Below, piece by piece: positions 11,240 through 22,600 of a stretch of 64,000 bases of DNA; the first letter of the stretch is position 1, and the number at the start of each line of letters is the position of its first letter. The DNA is from Phlebotomus papatasi (lineage: Eukaryota; Arthropoda; Insecta; Diptera; Psychodidae). A program made the position numbers and the translations under genes. The stretch spans positions 94,583,417 through 94,647,416 of the forward strand of contig NC_077222.1 of the NCBI RefSeq assembly GCF_024763615.1, given 5' to 3'. The notes beneath the pieces are model-generated. The model saw only the letters and a list, made by a program, of their open reading frames with translations, made no database searches and was not told the DNA's origin.

Positions 11240-12265
11240 TAAAAAGTCACCCAGCAAACGAGATATTAGATCAGTCAAAATTTGTCGAATTTATGTTTGT
11301 CTTCAGAATTTCCAATCCCATGGATGGTAAAATGTATTAGCTAGATGGTAAATTATACTATCCTCCTTTAGTTGTTACCTCAACCTTGTCCTAGATTCTA
11401 ATAGCCGATTTTAGTAACCGGATAGTAAATTTTTACTAGCCAGATTTTATAAAATGAACAATCTTGGAAAAAAAAAATTCTATTTGTATTAATTTTTGAC
11501 CATTGTGTAGGGCTTGGATCACCAGCAATGAAATAGTTCCATGTTTGACAAGCCGCGACGGTGGCGGACTCCCAAATGTTTAGAGAGCGCTAGCTACCAC
11601 GGAGAACTATTACATCATCCGCGAGAACTATTGCATAATCCGAGTTTAATTTCTGTCACGTAGTAAAGATTTAAATTGAAGCAAACTCTATCCGAAATAT
11701 GTTTGTTCACTGAAAAAAATCCGAAAAAGTTAAAATAACATTCCGGAAATGTTAATTTTACCCTGCGGTATTGATCCAAAATCAGTGTAAATATTACCCT
11801 TTTTAGGTGTATGAGGGTTTAAAGTTACTCTTTTTCATGTTAATTTTACCCTTAAAAAGGTGTAAAATTAACATTAAAAATTTTTGATATATTTTTACAC
11901 CTAAAAAGTGTTAAAGTTCTGAGGAAAAAAAGTTAATTGCACCCTCTTTTTTCTCAGTGTTGTACCATTTTCAAACAGGGCACTTTCGTTGCTAGGTTCT
12001 CTTCGTGGTTAATATCATTTGGATTGCAAGTCTTGGTGTGTCAAAATCTGCTTCAAAAATTGAAGCAGATAATTAAATTTTGATAAGTTTTTCGATAAAT
12101 TTTATAGACTTGGATAGTATTGTCAGTCCAAATATCCTTTGTATAATTTTACTACCTGTAAAATAAATTCCATTTTCTAATATCCGGCTAGTAAAATGTC
12201 CTATTCGGTTACTAAAATTTACTATCCGGTCAGTAAACTCTGCTATCCAGATATTAGAACCTATG
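11240..12265. mobile_element. Disrupted relative of MITE family P
   Basis: Two blocks, 11,240-11,470 and 12,075-12,262, match the inside of the P element at 49.6 kb. Shared words include GTCACCCAGCAAACG, TACTATCCTCCTTTAG, CTAATATCCGGCTAGTAAAA and ACTATCCGGTCAGTAAA. The middle is occupied by a family F MITE (11,708-11,959) and by less AT-rich unique sequence (11,510-11,700). The copy is clearly older than the one at 49.6 kb. Confidence 0.6.
11708..11959 (+). mobile_element. MITE family F, copy 1 (CACTG termini)
   Basis: This 252-bp element begins CACTGAAAAAAATCCG and ends TTTTCTCAGTG, flanked on both sides by TT (11,706-11,707 and 11,960-11,961). Internal stretches such as AAAAAGTTAAAATAACATTC and CCCTTAAAAAGGTGT are shared with copies at 40.0 and 60.7 kb. 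CACTR termini and 2-bp duplications suggest a CACTA/EnSpm-type transposase. Confidence 0.85.
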
Positions 12266-12335
12266 AAAGGCTTGAGGTTAAACCTTATCAAAGAGAGAGC
12301 AATACACAGTATACATAAATTTTGGGTTAGAGAAA

Positions 12336-12477
12336 TCGTCGGTTGCGTCTACCTCTGTCGTATCTGCATTTCTTTTGTGTCAGCATTTCACGCAAGAGGG
12401 GACGTCTGTATTGTAGCTTGCACCGAATGTAGATACAAAACAAATGCAGATACGACAAAGATAGACGCAACCGACGA
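12336..12477. mobile_element. MITE family I, copy 1 (palindromic)
   Basis: The left end reads CGTCGGTTGCGTCTACCTCT and GTCGTATCTGC. The right end is its inverse, GCAGATACGAC and then TAGACGCAACCGACG. The arms are about 42 bp around a roughly 60-bp spacer. A second, truncated copy lies at 14,914-15,040. The 103-codon frame across it is an artefact of the palindrome. Confidence 0.75.
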
Positions 12478-12479
12478 AA

Positions 12480-13013
12480 TGTCATCACATCTCTATATGT
12501 TTAACTGTTTCTATTTGTCTATCCTGAAACTAAAGACTAAACGGCGATCGATATTGACCTTATATCTTCAATAACCTTCCCATAAATCAACATCACTTTC
12601 CAAAAATGTTTTTTTACACACTTCCTGCTCTTCTCCAATTTTGATAAACCATATTTCAAGAATATACCGAAAAATATTCCTGCCTTTTGGAAATGGTCAA
12701 GTAAAATATTTCATTTGAAAATTTTACTGGGAATTACAACTTATTTAACTTTTTATTCAAAAAATTAAAGTCTATTTTCCTACAATACTCAATAAAATTG
12801 ATACGTAATCAAGTTAAGCAATTTAAAATCCATAAAATTTTAACTATGTATCATATCGTTGTTGGGTAGTTGCAGTATTGCAACCCGCCCTTATTTCAGT
12901 AATTAGCTAAATATCTTTTCCACACTTGCCTCTTTAAAATCCCAAAAGAAATTGTATCGATGATGACTGCACAAGTTATCTAAGCGACATAGAAATGCTT
13001 TTACTAATCTTAC
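12480..13013. other. AT-rich sequence downstream of the candidate exon donor
   Basis: If the exon at 13,014-13,180 is real, this is the start of the following intron on the minus strand. I looked for a compatible next exon and found none with both a good acceptor and an open frame. Confidence 0.4.
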
Positions 13014-13180
13014 CTTTAGTCTTTGAAATTATTCTTTTCGTTTTTGCTGCCAAAGACACGTAGATCGATGCAATTGAAACACCCACAGTGTCCAATAGGG
13101 CTGCGGTCGAGGAAAAAGTCTTTAATCCGACGACACGACAGTCGTGCTTCAAAGCCCTGGGATGATCATCATGACCAAAT
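13014..13180 (-). CDS. Candidate internal coding exon, protein not recognised
   Basis: On the minus strand an acceptor CTTTCAATTCCAG (AG at 13,182-13,181) is followed by 167 nt and a donor AAAG|GTAAGATT (GT at 13,013-13,012). One frame is open throughout (55 codons) while the other two are stopped early. The exon is much richer in GC than its surroundings. It enters in phase 2 and leaves in phase 1. The peptide begins FGHDDHPRALKHDC and later reads TAALLDTVGVSIASIYV, the latter weakly hydrophobic, then ends in a Lys-rich segment. I cannot place it in a family. The nearest donor-like site upstream (13,390-13,440) would create a stop if joined to it, so its partner exons are unknown. A transposon-derived fragment is the main alternative. 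Confidence 0.5.
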
Positions 13181-14594
13181 CTGGAATTGAAAGATAGACA
13201 TGGAGAAGAGTTATTGAGATTGCCTCATTGATCATATTCTCCAAGACAAATTACATAATTAAATAGTTGTGTGGCAAAACTTGAGAAAAATGTATAAATG
13301 GAGATTAATTGACTTGATGATTCTCACTGGTCTTTTGCATTCCATCGTCAACATCAACTTTTTAGCCCACAATATCCCATGATGGTATTATAAGAGTAAT
13401 TTCTTACCACAAGTGGAATTTGTGTATCTGACATTATTCTCATCTTATAAGCCATATGTCTTTTTCTTCTATCATTTTCTGGAAATAACCACGACAAAGA
13501 GTTTGAAATACCACAAAATTAATCAAGCCCGAGTGTGCACATGAACTCTGTCATTCTAAAGATTGCAAATTTTTTAATGCATTCAAATTAATTTATTATA
13601 TGCACTGATCTCTTAGTATGTCTCATGAAATGTTAGTCTCTCTCTATAGTGTATGGAATGTGTAAAATTGCGTGTTGACTTCTAGCAAAGAAATTTATTA
13701 CTCTGTGACATACAAATGACTCTCTTAAATGGTCAATTATGAAATTTCATATACAACAACATGAAAATATTTGCGTTACTTGGTACATATTCTTGTTGCA
13801 CCTTATATTGAGAGCAAGATTCAAGCTTATTGATTTCAATTGACTCACTCTTAATCTTTTTTGTCTCAAAATTGCCATCCTACTCGCTCCTTTTGGTCTC
13901 TTTAAATTCTTCATAGTCAAAATGTTCTGTTTAACAAATGGCGCCAATTAGTTACAAACCAAATAAATCAGACGGTAATTTACATTCACCACCACTCTTC
14001 ACAAATGCGAGTTGTGTGCGTTTTTTTTTATTCTCATACACACCTTTGTGCATAATGCTCGATATTTTGCATGATATTACAAATGTCGAGCAACGACAGC
14101 TCTCTCGAGGTAATCACCCATGGGAATCATTTAAGGAAATCCACATAATTGACATGATGTATTTGAAAATCAAATACAACTTTTACATAATAATTATTTG
14201 TAAAGTATTATTGCACAATATAATCTCACAAAGACTTCATAATACAAAAGTACAAGAGGCTTTCAAAGGGTCCAAAATATTTTTTTTAAATTCTTTTTCC
14301 CCAGGAGACGCCAAAGGTTGAGGATTAATTTGGTATGGTGATTTATTGCACTTTTGCAATGGAACTGGCATGCTTTTTTTTATTTTCTATTGATTAAAAC
14401 ATTTGTATGAACCACCAGTAAAAAGTCTATATTCACCAGAATTTATACATAATTGCATGTCTCTTCTTATTTGAGAATACATTTACTTCAATTCATTTAG
14501 TTACCAAATTAAAAAATTAGAAATATTTAAACAGTTTAGAAAAAGTAAATTTAACTGATGGTCAGCAACATATTAAATTCGACTTATTTTTTTT
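13181..14594. other. AT-rich sequence, possible intron
   Basis: No repeat family of this window occurs here. Open frames of up to 127 codons (13,938-14,321 plus) lack coding character. At 13,385-13,440 the minus strand has ATGTCAGATACACAAATTCC ahead of a donor-like GTG|GTAAGAAAT, but that cannot be joined to the exon at 13.0 kb without a stop. Confidence 0.4.
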
Positions 14595-14595
14595 A

Positions 14596-14664
14596 TCAGG
14601 AAAATTTCATGAAATCGTAATTCACACTCCTTTGTATATCAAAGGTATATTGCATATCACCAAT
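14596..14664 (+). mobile_element. MITE family W fragment
   Basis: ATCAGGAAAATTTCATGAA followed by TTGCATATCACC matches the left arm of the intact element at 17.1 kb over about 70 bp. The right arm is missing; element U begins immediately after it. Confidence 0.55.
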
Positions 14665-14666
14665 TA

Positions 14667-14909
14667 CTCTGAAAAAAAAGTTTTGTTAAACGAACATTTG
14701 GATTTGGTTCAAATTTTGCCAAAAGGATGTTATTTACCAATTTGACAAAACTTTTTCTCGCATTTTATATGGGAAAACACGCTTTTGACAAACTTTTAAC
14801 AAAACCCAGTTGGCCGCCGATTTGACAAAACTTTTCCATATTCTGTATAGAAGAACATCCTTTTGACAAACTTGTCTTGTTAATTTGACAAAACTTTTTT
14901 TTTCTGAGT
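14667..14909. mobile_element. MITE family U
   Basis: This 243-bp element is flanked by TA (14,665-14,666 and 14,910-14,911). The ends read CTCTGAAAAAAAAGTTTTGT and, inverted, CTCAGAAAAAAAAAGTTTTG. The core repeats TTTGACAAAACTTTT-like words several times in both orientations (for example at 14,741, 14,787, 14,821 and 14,885), the same design as family P. Confidence 0.75.
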
Positions 14910-14913
14910 ACAT

Positions 14914-15040
14914 AGGCCTTTGTCGTATCTGCCTTTCTCTTGTGTCAACATTTGATGCAATAGACGGCGTTTGTATCATCGCGACGATTCAAATGTATCG
15001 TATACATGCAGATATGACAAGAATTGATTCAACCGACGAT
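14914..15040. mobile_element. MITE family I, copy 2 (truncated)
   Basis: TTTGTCGTATCTGCCTTTCT and, at the right, GCAGATATGAC then GATTCAACCGACGAT match copy 1 at 12.3 kb. The outermost 15 or so bases on the left are missing, next to the right end of element U. Confidence 0.65.
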
Positions 15041-15055
15041 ATGTATATCCCACTA

Positions 15056-15346
15056 CAGTGCCCGCTTTGTATTCCGGATGATTGGGAGACAAAATGACAG
15101 ATGTCCTTCTGTCAAAATGACAGAAGGTTTTTTTTTGTACAAATAGAATAATAGTTTTAATGAAGCTTAAAAAGACATAATTAGAGAATTCTATGCTATT
15201 ATACTTCATTTATTAAACAAAAACATCACAGGATAATTCATTTTCATTGCTGAACACACATGCATTCATAACTTCAAAATTATTTTAAATGTAATCGTCG
15301 ATAACTCATCCGGATTACGCCGATCCGGATTAGAGAGCGGGCACTA
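15056..15346. mobile_element. MITE V, TA-flanked
   Basis: The left end CAGTGCCCGCTTTGTATTCC and the inverse of the right end TAGTGCCCGCTCTCTAATCC form the termini, with TA on both sides (15,054-15,055 and 15,347-15,348). CCGGAT occurs once on the left and twice on the right. TA duplications suggest Tc1/mariner-type insertion. No second copy is in the window. Confidence 0.7.
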
Positions 15347-15540
15347 TATTTCGCACTCTTCTTCTTCTTTTGAACATCACAAAAAATTCAATTTAGTTCA
15401 ATTCAATTTGAGTGCCAAAAAATAAGATAGGCATATAGGGAACCTGTGCAAAATTTCGACCACTTTGTATGTAACTTCGGTCAAACAAATAAGATTACAA
15501 TTATAGATCTAATTTTCGGTAGATTACTGACGGCAATTCA

Positions 15541-15894
15541 TATACGAAGGTCAAGGAGATGAACTCCCTCCGGATGCGTCAGGGGGTGCAATCCTTTCAG
15601 GACAGGAAAACACAAAATTCTTTGCCAAAGCTTTCGACGCTTCAACGCGTCTTCCTCAGTGGCTAAAAAGGCGGGAAATTTTATTTAGACAATGTTCTTA
15701 CATTTCTTTGTCTTATAACTCACTCAAATCTGTGATTTGTCTCTGAAATTTTGTCCGCACAGTCTGTCTACTACTCCAAATGAGGATTTACTAAACATTA
15801 AAAATATATACATAACATAAATAACAATAATGTGCACGACTTTCTACAATTACTCTAATTTTTCACTATAATTACCAGGGAAAATTGGGAATTC
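15541..15894 (-). repeat. Left arm of the 354-bp inverted repeat
   Basis: This is the exact reverse complement of 15,902-16,255 as far as I could read it. On the minus strand it contains the CTGAGGAAGACGC...GCGTCGAAAG motif at about 15,631-15,660. Confidence 0.9.
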
Positions 15895-15901
15895 GTCGCG
15901 G

Positions 15902-16255
15902 GAATTCCCAATTTTCCCTGGTAATTATAGTGAAAAATTAGAGTAATTGTAGAAAGTCGTGCACATTATTGTTATTTATGTTATGTATATATTTTTAATG
16001 TTTAGTAAATCCTCATTTGGAGTAGTAGACAGACTGTGCGGACAAAATTTCAGAGACAAATCACAGATTTGAGTGAGTTATAAGACAAAGAAATGTAAGA
16101 ACATTGTCTAAATAAAATTTCCCGCCTTTTTAGCCACTGAGGAAGACGCGTTGAAGCGTCGAAAGCTTTGGCAAAGAATTTTGTGTTTTCCTGTCCTGAA
16201 AGGATTGCACCCCCTGACGCATCCGGAGGGAGTTCATCTCCTTGACCTTCGTATA
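15902..16255 (+). repeat. Right arm of the 354-bp inverted repeat
   Basis: It starts GAATTCCCAATTTTCCC and ends TTGACCTTCGTATA. From about 16,134 to the end it is related to the diverged copy at 10.88-11.0 kb, including TCCGGAGGGAGTTCATCTCC. Confidence 0.9.
16137..16176 (+). ncRNA. Hammerhead-ribozyme-like motif, copy 2
   Basis: CTGAGGAA, then stem GACGC (16,145-16,149) with GCGTC (16,156-16,160), then GAAA (16,161-16,164), then stem CTTT/AAAG (16,166-16,176). Relative to copy 1 at 10.88 kb both stems changed on both sides (GACAC/GTGTC and CTCT/AGAG there), which keeps pairing. The core has one base too many for the canonical CUGANGA, and no clear GUH follows. Confidence 0.45.
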
Positions 16256-16269
16256 TAGATCTAATCTTC

Positions 16270-17117
16270 GAATAATCCCTTGATATGTGTATTTCGACTC
16301 CTTACCATGTAAGGAGTCATATTTTGGTAGAACTTGGAAAATCTAAAGTTATGAGTTCTTTTTGACGTCATTCTGCTTGTCCGTCTGTCTGTACTTGAAA
16401 ACTTCGGGGAGCCCCCCTCCCCCTAAATAAGTCCATCCAAAGATCGTTAACATGCCCTTTATTTTCCTCCAAAACCATTCTTCCCCTCCGAAACTATGTT
16501 TTCTTAAGATTGCTAGAAAACGTGTCGTGCGACTTTTTTTTTCATTTTTGGATATGACCAGATATGGCTTAGATATTACCCAGGCAGACATTTTGTCCAT
16601 ATACGAAAATACCGAAAATTCTATAGAATCATTTCTAATAACGATTTAAAGATCAAAATTTAAGACCGTAGAAAGCGTATTTCTCAACAGAATTGAATCA
16701 TGTTTGGGATCGTTGGAAACTTCTTATTTCTAAGAAGTATGAACCGTTTCATAACCGGTAACAGATTTTTATCCTAAAATCAATTTTATAAATCCTAAGC
16801 ATATTTTGGGCGATTTTTTGAGTAATTTATGAAACGGTTTTAATTAGTTATGAATCGGTCAACGGTAAATGTTGCGCAAATACTTTTGAGGTATAGCATC
16901 TAAGTCACGAGATTGAACTTTTTTTCAGAGCATTGGACGCTTTCCTTAATAAAGTCATTTTTTTAAAGAAATTTCTACTAGTGTGTAGGGGCCATATGAA
17001 AAAGATGTTGTGGGAAAGACCTTTCGCCAAAACTTAATTAATAATTTACTAGCACTTTAATTTTTAAATTGAGTACTGATCAAATTTGAATTTTTCCCTG
17101 ACCGAAGTAAATTTTTA
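16270..17117. other. Eroded sequence with inverted segments
   Basis: No gene is seen. GAACCGTTTCATAACCGGT at about 16,741 and its partial inverse near 16,825-16,860 (GAAACGG, ATGAATCGGTC) suggest a worn palindromic element at roughly 16,660-16,960, but I could not fix its ends. Confidence 0.35.
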
Positions 17118-17372
17118 TGGCTCCGGCACACCTAGATCAGGAAAATTTCATGAAGTCAAAATTCTCATCCTTTCTTCCTCAAACTTATTGCATATGTCCA
17201 TCTCACTCTTTCGTCCTCTAAATTCGATTGAGCTAAATTGAATTTGTTTCCATGTTTAAATAAAGAAGAGTGCGAAAGAGTGAAATAGACATATGCAAAC
17301 TATGTAAGAAAGAAAGCAATTCCAATTTCGACTTCATGAAATTTTCCTGATCTAAAAGGTGTGCCGGAGCCA
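17118..17372. mobile_element. MITE family W (TTA-flanked)
   Basis: The ends are TGGCTCCGGCACACCT and its inverse, with TTA at 17,115-17,117 and 17,373-17,375. Inside, AGATCAGGAAAATTTCATGA recurs inverted near the right end. The 3-bp TTA duplication fits PIF/Harbinger. A fragment of the same family is at 14.6 kb. Confidence 0.75.
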
Positions 17373-17375
17373 TTA

Positions 17376-19332
17376 CCGACAAAAAATGCACAGTTATTTA
17401 ATTCAATCTTATTAAATAAATGAATTATTGGTAATTTATTAAGATACGTAACGAAATTTTCATTACATCTCCTGAAAGTTTATTCAGAATTCGTTGTGCC
17501 ATCTCCATTGCAAAAGGGCTCTATATGTGAAAATTTCACGCACCAATATCATCAATAATCCGTAGTTTGATTTTTTTTATTATACTTCTGACATACCCGT
17601 CCCCTTGAAAAAAGCCGCAAAACAAAAAGTATTTCTTTTGGTTAAAAAGCTCTTTAGATTGTTGGAATTTTCAGACAAAAGCCACCATCAAATTGGGTAT
17701 TGGAAAACCTTGTCGTGGTTAGTGCTTTAAATTTAATAATAGACAGAGTTGCCGTTCCGATACGATAGATGAGCGATAAGAGATAGAATTGTATCTTAGT
17801 TGGAGTCAATTAAAATTCCTCTAATTTCAAAGTAGAAAATATTATATATTGGCTTTTGAATTTGAGAATGGGGCAATCAAAAAAAATCTACTTTATTAAA
17901 TTAAGATAAAAAGGTATTGTTTGCACCTCCCCCTCAGTTTCAGGAAAAAAATTAACACCACGTTTCTATAACAAATTCATCTCCTCAAGCAACATTTAAT
18001 TTTCTCTAAACATTTTATTACGTACGTACAAATAAAATTTTATTGAAAAGCAGTAGTACAATTATTATTAATTTAAAATAAGCCTTTTTGCCATTATGCG
18101 TAAAATAGACAACAAAACCCCAAAGCTGATAATTTTGTAGTAGGTGTTACCTCCAGGACACTCTACAACATTTACAACTCTGATAGTCACTCTCACTGTG
18201 CATTATTTTAATTTATTGCCAACAAGATATAATAATTAGGAAGAATTTAATTGAATTTGTATACTCTTTCACTTTACCATCAGCGCACTCAATTCTGCCC
18301 ATGCAAAAGACTCGTGCGACCGAGGCCAGGGAAAGAGACTCTAAAATACTCTCAAAAGTGAAGTTTATTATTGCAAAATCTTCACAGCACATATAAATAT
18401 ATATATGTGTACACTTTGCAACCACAAATAATAGCGAAAAACCAATAAATTGATCACCATAAGGGGAGCTGCTTGTACATTGGACCCCAGAGGCAATTGG
18501 TACCATTGAAAAATATTCGGGTAAAGGGGGAGGATTGCAGAAAATGTGTAAAAATATTAAATTGTATTAGTAATGCCCCATTCGATCTGTTCGCGATTAT
18601 CGACAACGACCAATTATTTTCAATAGGTACTCGTAAATTCCAAACTCAATAAAGAATTTCACTGGCAAAGACCACAACACTATATTATATACTTCCCCCC
18701 CCCCCACACATAAGCTTCCACCATCTCTTTACTCAACTCCTTTGCAGTATTTATGTTTATAGAAAAATATACCTCTTTAAAACCATAATAAGTTTTTGTC
18801 CATTAAAGTAGAACATGAAGTGAAAAATCGCTACATTTTTTTACTCTCCATCATCTCTTACTTCCATATAGTTTGGCTACAGAGTTGACTTTCTGTCCCG
18901 TTTTCAGTGTTAAACACGCAAATTACACATTATTCGTGCAAAACCACAAAAATTTCAACTCGCCAAAAAAAAACTTATAGGCAAAACACTTGAATGGACT
19001 GCAGAGAAAGGAATTCACCTCTTTAGTGCCTAAATCTAATCTAGTCCGGCGAGGATTTATTGAACAATGCACGAATTTAATGAACCAATTGGCAAGAAAT
19101 ATATTTCTCTGTACTGTCCTAGGGAAGATTGAGACTATTGGACAATAATCCACTCGTATTGTATTGTGTTATAAATTAGGGTAAAGGATAAAAAAAATAA
19201 TGTAACTTAGTTCATAGCGTGTATGTGTTGCTCACATGAAGTATATTAATAAAGTGAAAATTCACTACGATACACACCACTAATGCATATACTGAGTACC
19301 ATAAAGCATTAAGATTAAGATTTGTTTATGAA
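17376..19332. other. AT-rich sequence, no recognised gene
   Basis: Minus-strand frames of 97 codons (18,213-18,506) and 76 codons (18,923-19,153) are open. The second has a fair acceptor CCTTTCTCTGCAG inside it. Neither encodes anything I recognise. A run of 11 C residues lies at 18,695-18,705. Confidence 0.4.
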
Positions 19333-19694
19333 TCAGTTATATTCCTTTCAGAACCGCTGCACCCAGGCCAGTTATTTGGGCCCATTATGCACTCCCCATT
19401 CTCCTGTTCTATCTTAAGCCCCAAGGCGGTAAACCTGCTCTATATCACAGTGCTGTGTACGTTCTGATCCAGTATCGCTTTATATCACGGTAGACCAACC
19501 TCAGTTTATGGATCTGGGCAGTGAATGTGTATTTGTATTCGACTGAGCATAGAGAAACGTATTTTCTATGCCAAACTCTCTTTTTTAGGCGGTTTATTGT
19601 TGTTCATAATACACCAGCTGAAAAATCTGCAGCTGCCTAGGCTCGAACCCGAGACCACACAGTCACTACTCTATCCACTGATCTACTGAGCCCC
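19333..19694 (-). mobile_element. SINE-B, copy 2
   Basis: Read on minus, it begins with a tRNA-like head (GGGGCTCAGTAGATCAGTGG) with a box B GGGTTCGAGCC at about 19,640-19,650. It then follows the same body as the copy at 48.1 kb: AGCTGAAAAATC..., AACCGCCTAAAAA, CAAATACACATTCACTGCCC, CTGTGATATAGAGCAGG, and ends at GGAATATAACTGATTCAT. tRNA-headed SINEs are transcribed by RNA polymerase III and moved by a partner LINE. Target duplications are not recognisable, so this copy is older than the 48-kb one or eroded at its flanks. Confidence 0.85.
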
Positions 19695-19699
19695 CTACC

Positions 19700-22600
19700 A
19701 GTATTAGACATTAAATTAAATCAAATGTAAACGAAAACTAGTTGTGAATAAGGCTTAAAAATACTGTAACATGACATTGAAAGATCTAAAAAAAATACGT
19801 AATTGCAGTACGGTTCTGATAGTGTCAACGCGTTTGGTTCGTATTTATCTACAATTTATCTATGTTAATATTTGTTGTATATACTGGTTCACTCGTTAAA
19901 ATAGCTTAAAGGGATGTTATTTAACCTTGGTTTTTTACATTTTCTTTTTTTTTTTTTTTAAACATTCTTTAATGCGGTGACAACAGAGGAATTCAAACAT
20001 TTCTTTTACTACGATTTTTTTAAAAAAACAGTAAAGCTGAGGGCGTTTAAAAGACTATCGATCGTCTCACTTTCTGCGTTAGATGTTAAAAATTGCTTTA
20101 TTTCATAAAAATATAAATTTTAAAAGCAAAAGTTTTAAAAATGTTAATTGAAAGTATAAATTCAAGTATAAAATGCTGTGTAATGAACAAATGTTAGAAG
20201 TAAAGTTTTGCAGCTTCGTAATGTTGCAGTTAAGTAAAAGCTGATTTTTTTTTCTAAGTTACTAAACGAATCTAACCCATGATCATATATTCTAATAGCT
20301 AATCCAACATCAAACATTTACTGACAAATTTGGGAGCCTAGGCTTGAGATAAGCATACGAACAGTAAGAAATCAAAGTCATCCGCATCTTTGATACATCT
20401 ATCCCAGCCTTATTACCGATTGTCTGAATGGAGTATGGCGAGACCACAAAATAATTTATTTCTGTTGAAGTTTGTAGTTATGTTGATAAATAATACAACG
20501 TATTGTAAATTTTAAATGAATTACAAAAGAACCGATACCAATTAGAGCATGAGGCTAGTTCAAGAAGAATCGTCAGAAAAGTGATAACGCAATATCGGAA
20601 GGATAACTGACAAAATTACGATATGTGACAATATGGATTTGGTTAGGTGCTCGTGCTGCCACCTAGCAATTGGTATAAAATATCTTAGGCTCAAGACTTC
20701 TAATCAAATTTCTCTAATAAATTTCTACTTTAACGAGACAAATACAGCGACATAAGGGCAATATCCATAACTGTTTGGCCAAAATAACAGTAACAATCAT
20801 CAACAGAATGCGACCTAATTATTTTTAAGAATCCCATACTGAATTACATAGATTTAACCTATTTTCTCATGCAAATTTTCATCGCTTACGAAAGATTCAC
20901 AAAAATTAAATTCAAATTTACCTCAAATATAACCCAGTTCTCCCGTATTTTAAGTAATGGGTGAAAAATAGACGCTGTGGCAAAAATGGCAAAGACTAAT
21001 GAGGAATTTATCTTATACAATAAATTCTTCATATTGGTGCTTTGTCATTTTTGTGGAATTTATTAGCATGAGACATAGTCCGAGTGTTCAATCTCATCAG
21101 CGGAATTTCCTTCAAGCTGAATTCTTCTAGCATTAGCCATTGCTACAATTTCCTTCCATGGACATTTCCAAGTCCCACATCGTTGCACAAACTTCAAAAT
21201 CACAGTTTTTCAATTCAATACATTTAATTATTCAACATTAGACTGTATCTTTGTCTAGTATTTCCTATTTAACTACATTGCAACATTACTTTCCAACCAT
21301 CTACTCTATTTGATTTTGCACAATTAAGACAACATATAATAAAAATCTTGCAATACTCCAAGAAAGTATATGGAAAAAGTTATATATATATATATATATA
21401 TACTCTATTAAGACTTCCAATCTTTCTTTTCATTCATATATTACAAATTCTACACTACCAATCACATGAATGGACAACGCACTCATGTTCGATTTCTCAC
21501 GACACAGCATTTTAATGATTTAACTTTTTTTTTGAGAGAGCTTCTACATTTTGTGTGCATCCTAAAAGATTTACGAAGATCATCTTTAATCCAGTGCTCC
21601 ACTGACATCAAACATCTCATGGAGATGAGATAACACGAGCAAAAAGCCGACTTCACATACATTATACTCTGCGTCGCCTGGAGAGATCTTATGGAGTTCA
21701 CAATGTGACAAATTAATTAAAATCACTTTTCTACGCACGCTGAATCATAAAAACCCGACTAGGTAATATGACAAATGTACATGTCCAGCAAGCCTATGCT
21801 CAACGTGAGACAAAATATTTACAAAGAATTTTCTCTGATTCTCTTGGGAATTATCTCATGAAGAGAGTATAAACAATGGACATTCTGGGTTTATGTTACA
21901 ATTTGAGACATTTTAAACCCACTCAAAACAATTAGAACACTTTCATATAGGGTCTTATAGAGTTAAATTCCAACATGAAAACACCGCTAAACAATCAAGC
22001 AAAGAAAAGCTAGAAATTAATTCAATTAGAAGACCAAGACATCTTATTTATTAAACAACAGAATCACGCTTAATGACCACAAAACCTTAATAACCAATCT
22101 TAAAACTCAAATATCAAAGAGTATCACAAAATTATTAAATCCGGATTATAGGCTGCAAATATAAAAAAAAAAAAGTAAAAACCTGTGAATTTGGAAAGTG
22201 CGAAAAAATCAAAAATAAATATTTACGCTCAGGTAGACCTCCAACAAGGCCAAACTAATAAATTGACTATTATTATTGTGAATCGCAATTCAATTGAAGC
22301 CTCACACAGTCTGTCGTTTATGATAAATTTTTTGGGTTGAAACACATTTTACATGATGTAATTTTTCATCTTTTAAACACCATCGAGACACAACTCCACA
22401 AAATGGTCAGCAAAAGCTAAATCTCTCCCTATTATTATTATATCTCTTATATTGTACATTTTTTAGTTGAACATGTAGCAAGAAAAAAAAAGACAGAAAC
22501 CATCTTCATTCATGAGATCAACAGCCTCAAAGTCAAAGAGGTTGATGATGTTATTTTTCGGACATGAAAAATCCCACAAGTGCCCATTTAATAAACATCT

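Larger units (their letters stand above)
15504..16269. mobile_element. Penelope-like element reduced to an inverted terminal-repeat pair
   Basis: TAGATCTAATTTTCG (15,504-15,518) and TAGATCTAATCTTCG (16,255-16,269) look like a target duplication. Between them lies a palindrome, 15,541-16,255, whose arms pair without any indel around a 7-nt spacer (15,895-15,901). I saw no mismatch over 354 bp. The right arm on plus, and the left arm on minus, carries a hammerhead-like motif. Penelope-like elements often insert with terminal repeats in inverted orientation, hence the call. There is no coding sequence. Perfect arms mean either a very young event, continuing homogenisation or an assembly fold-back artefact. 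Confidence 0.55.

Noticed and set aside
13385..13440. Start exon spliced to the 13.0-kb exon
   Set aside because: The donor-like site is good, but joining it to the acceptor at 13,181 creates TGA at the junction in the only usable phase.
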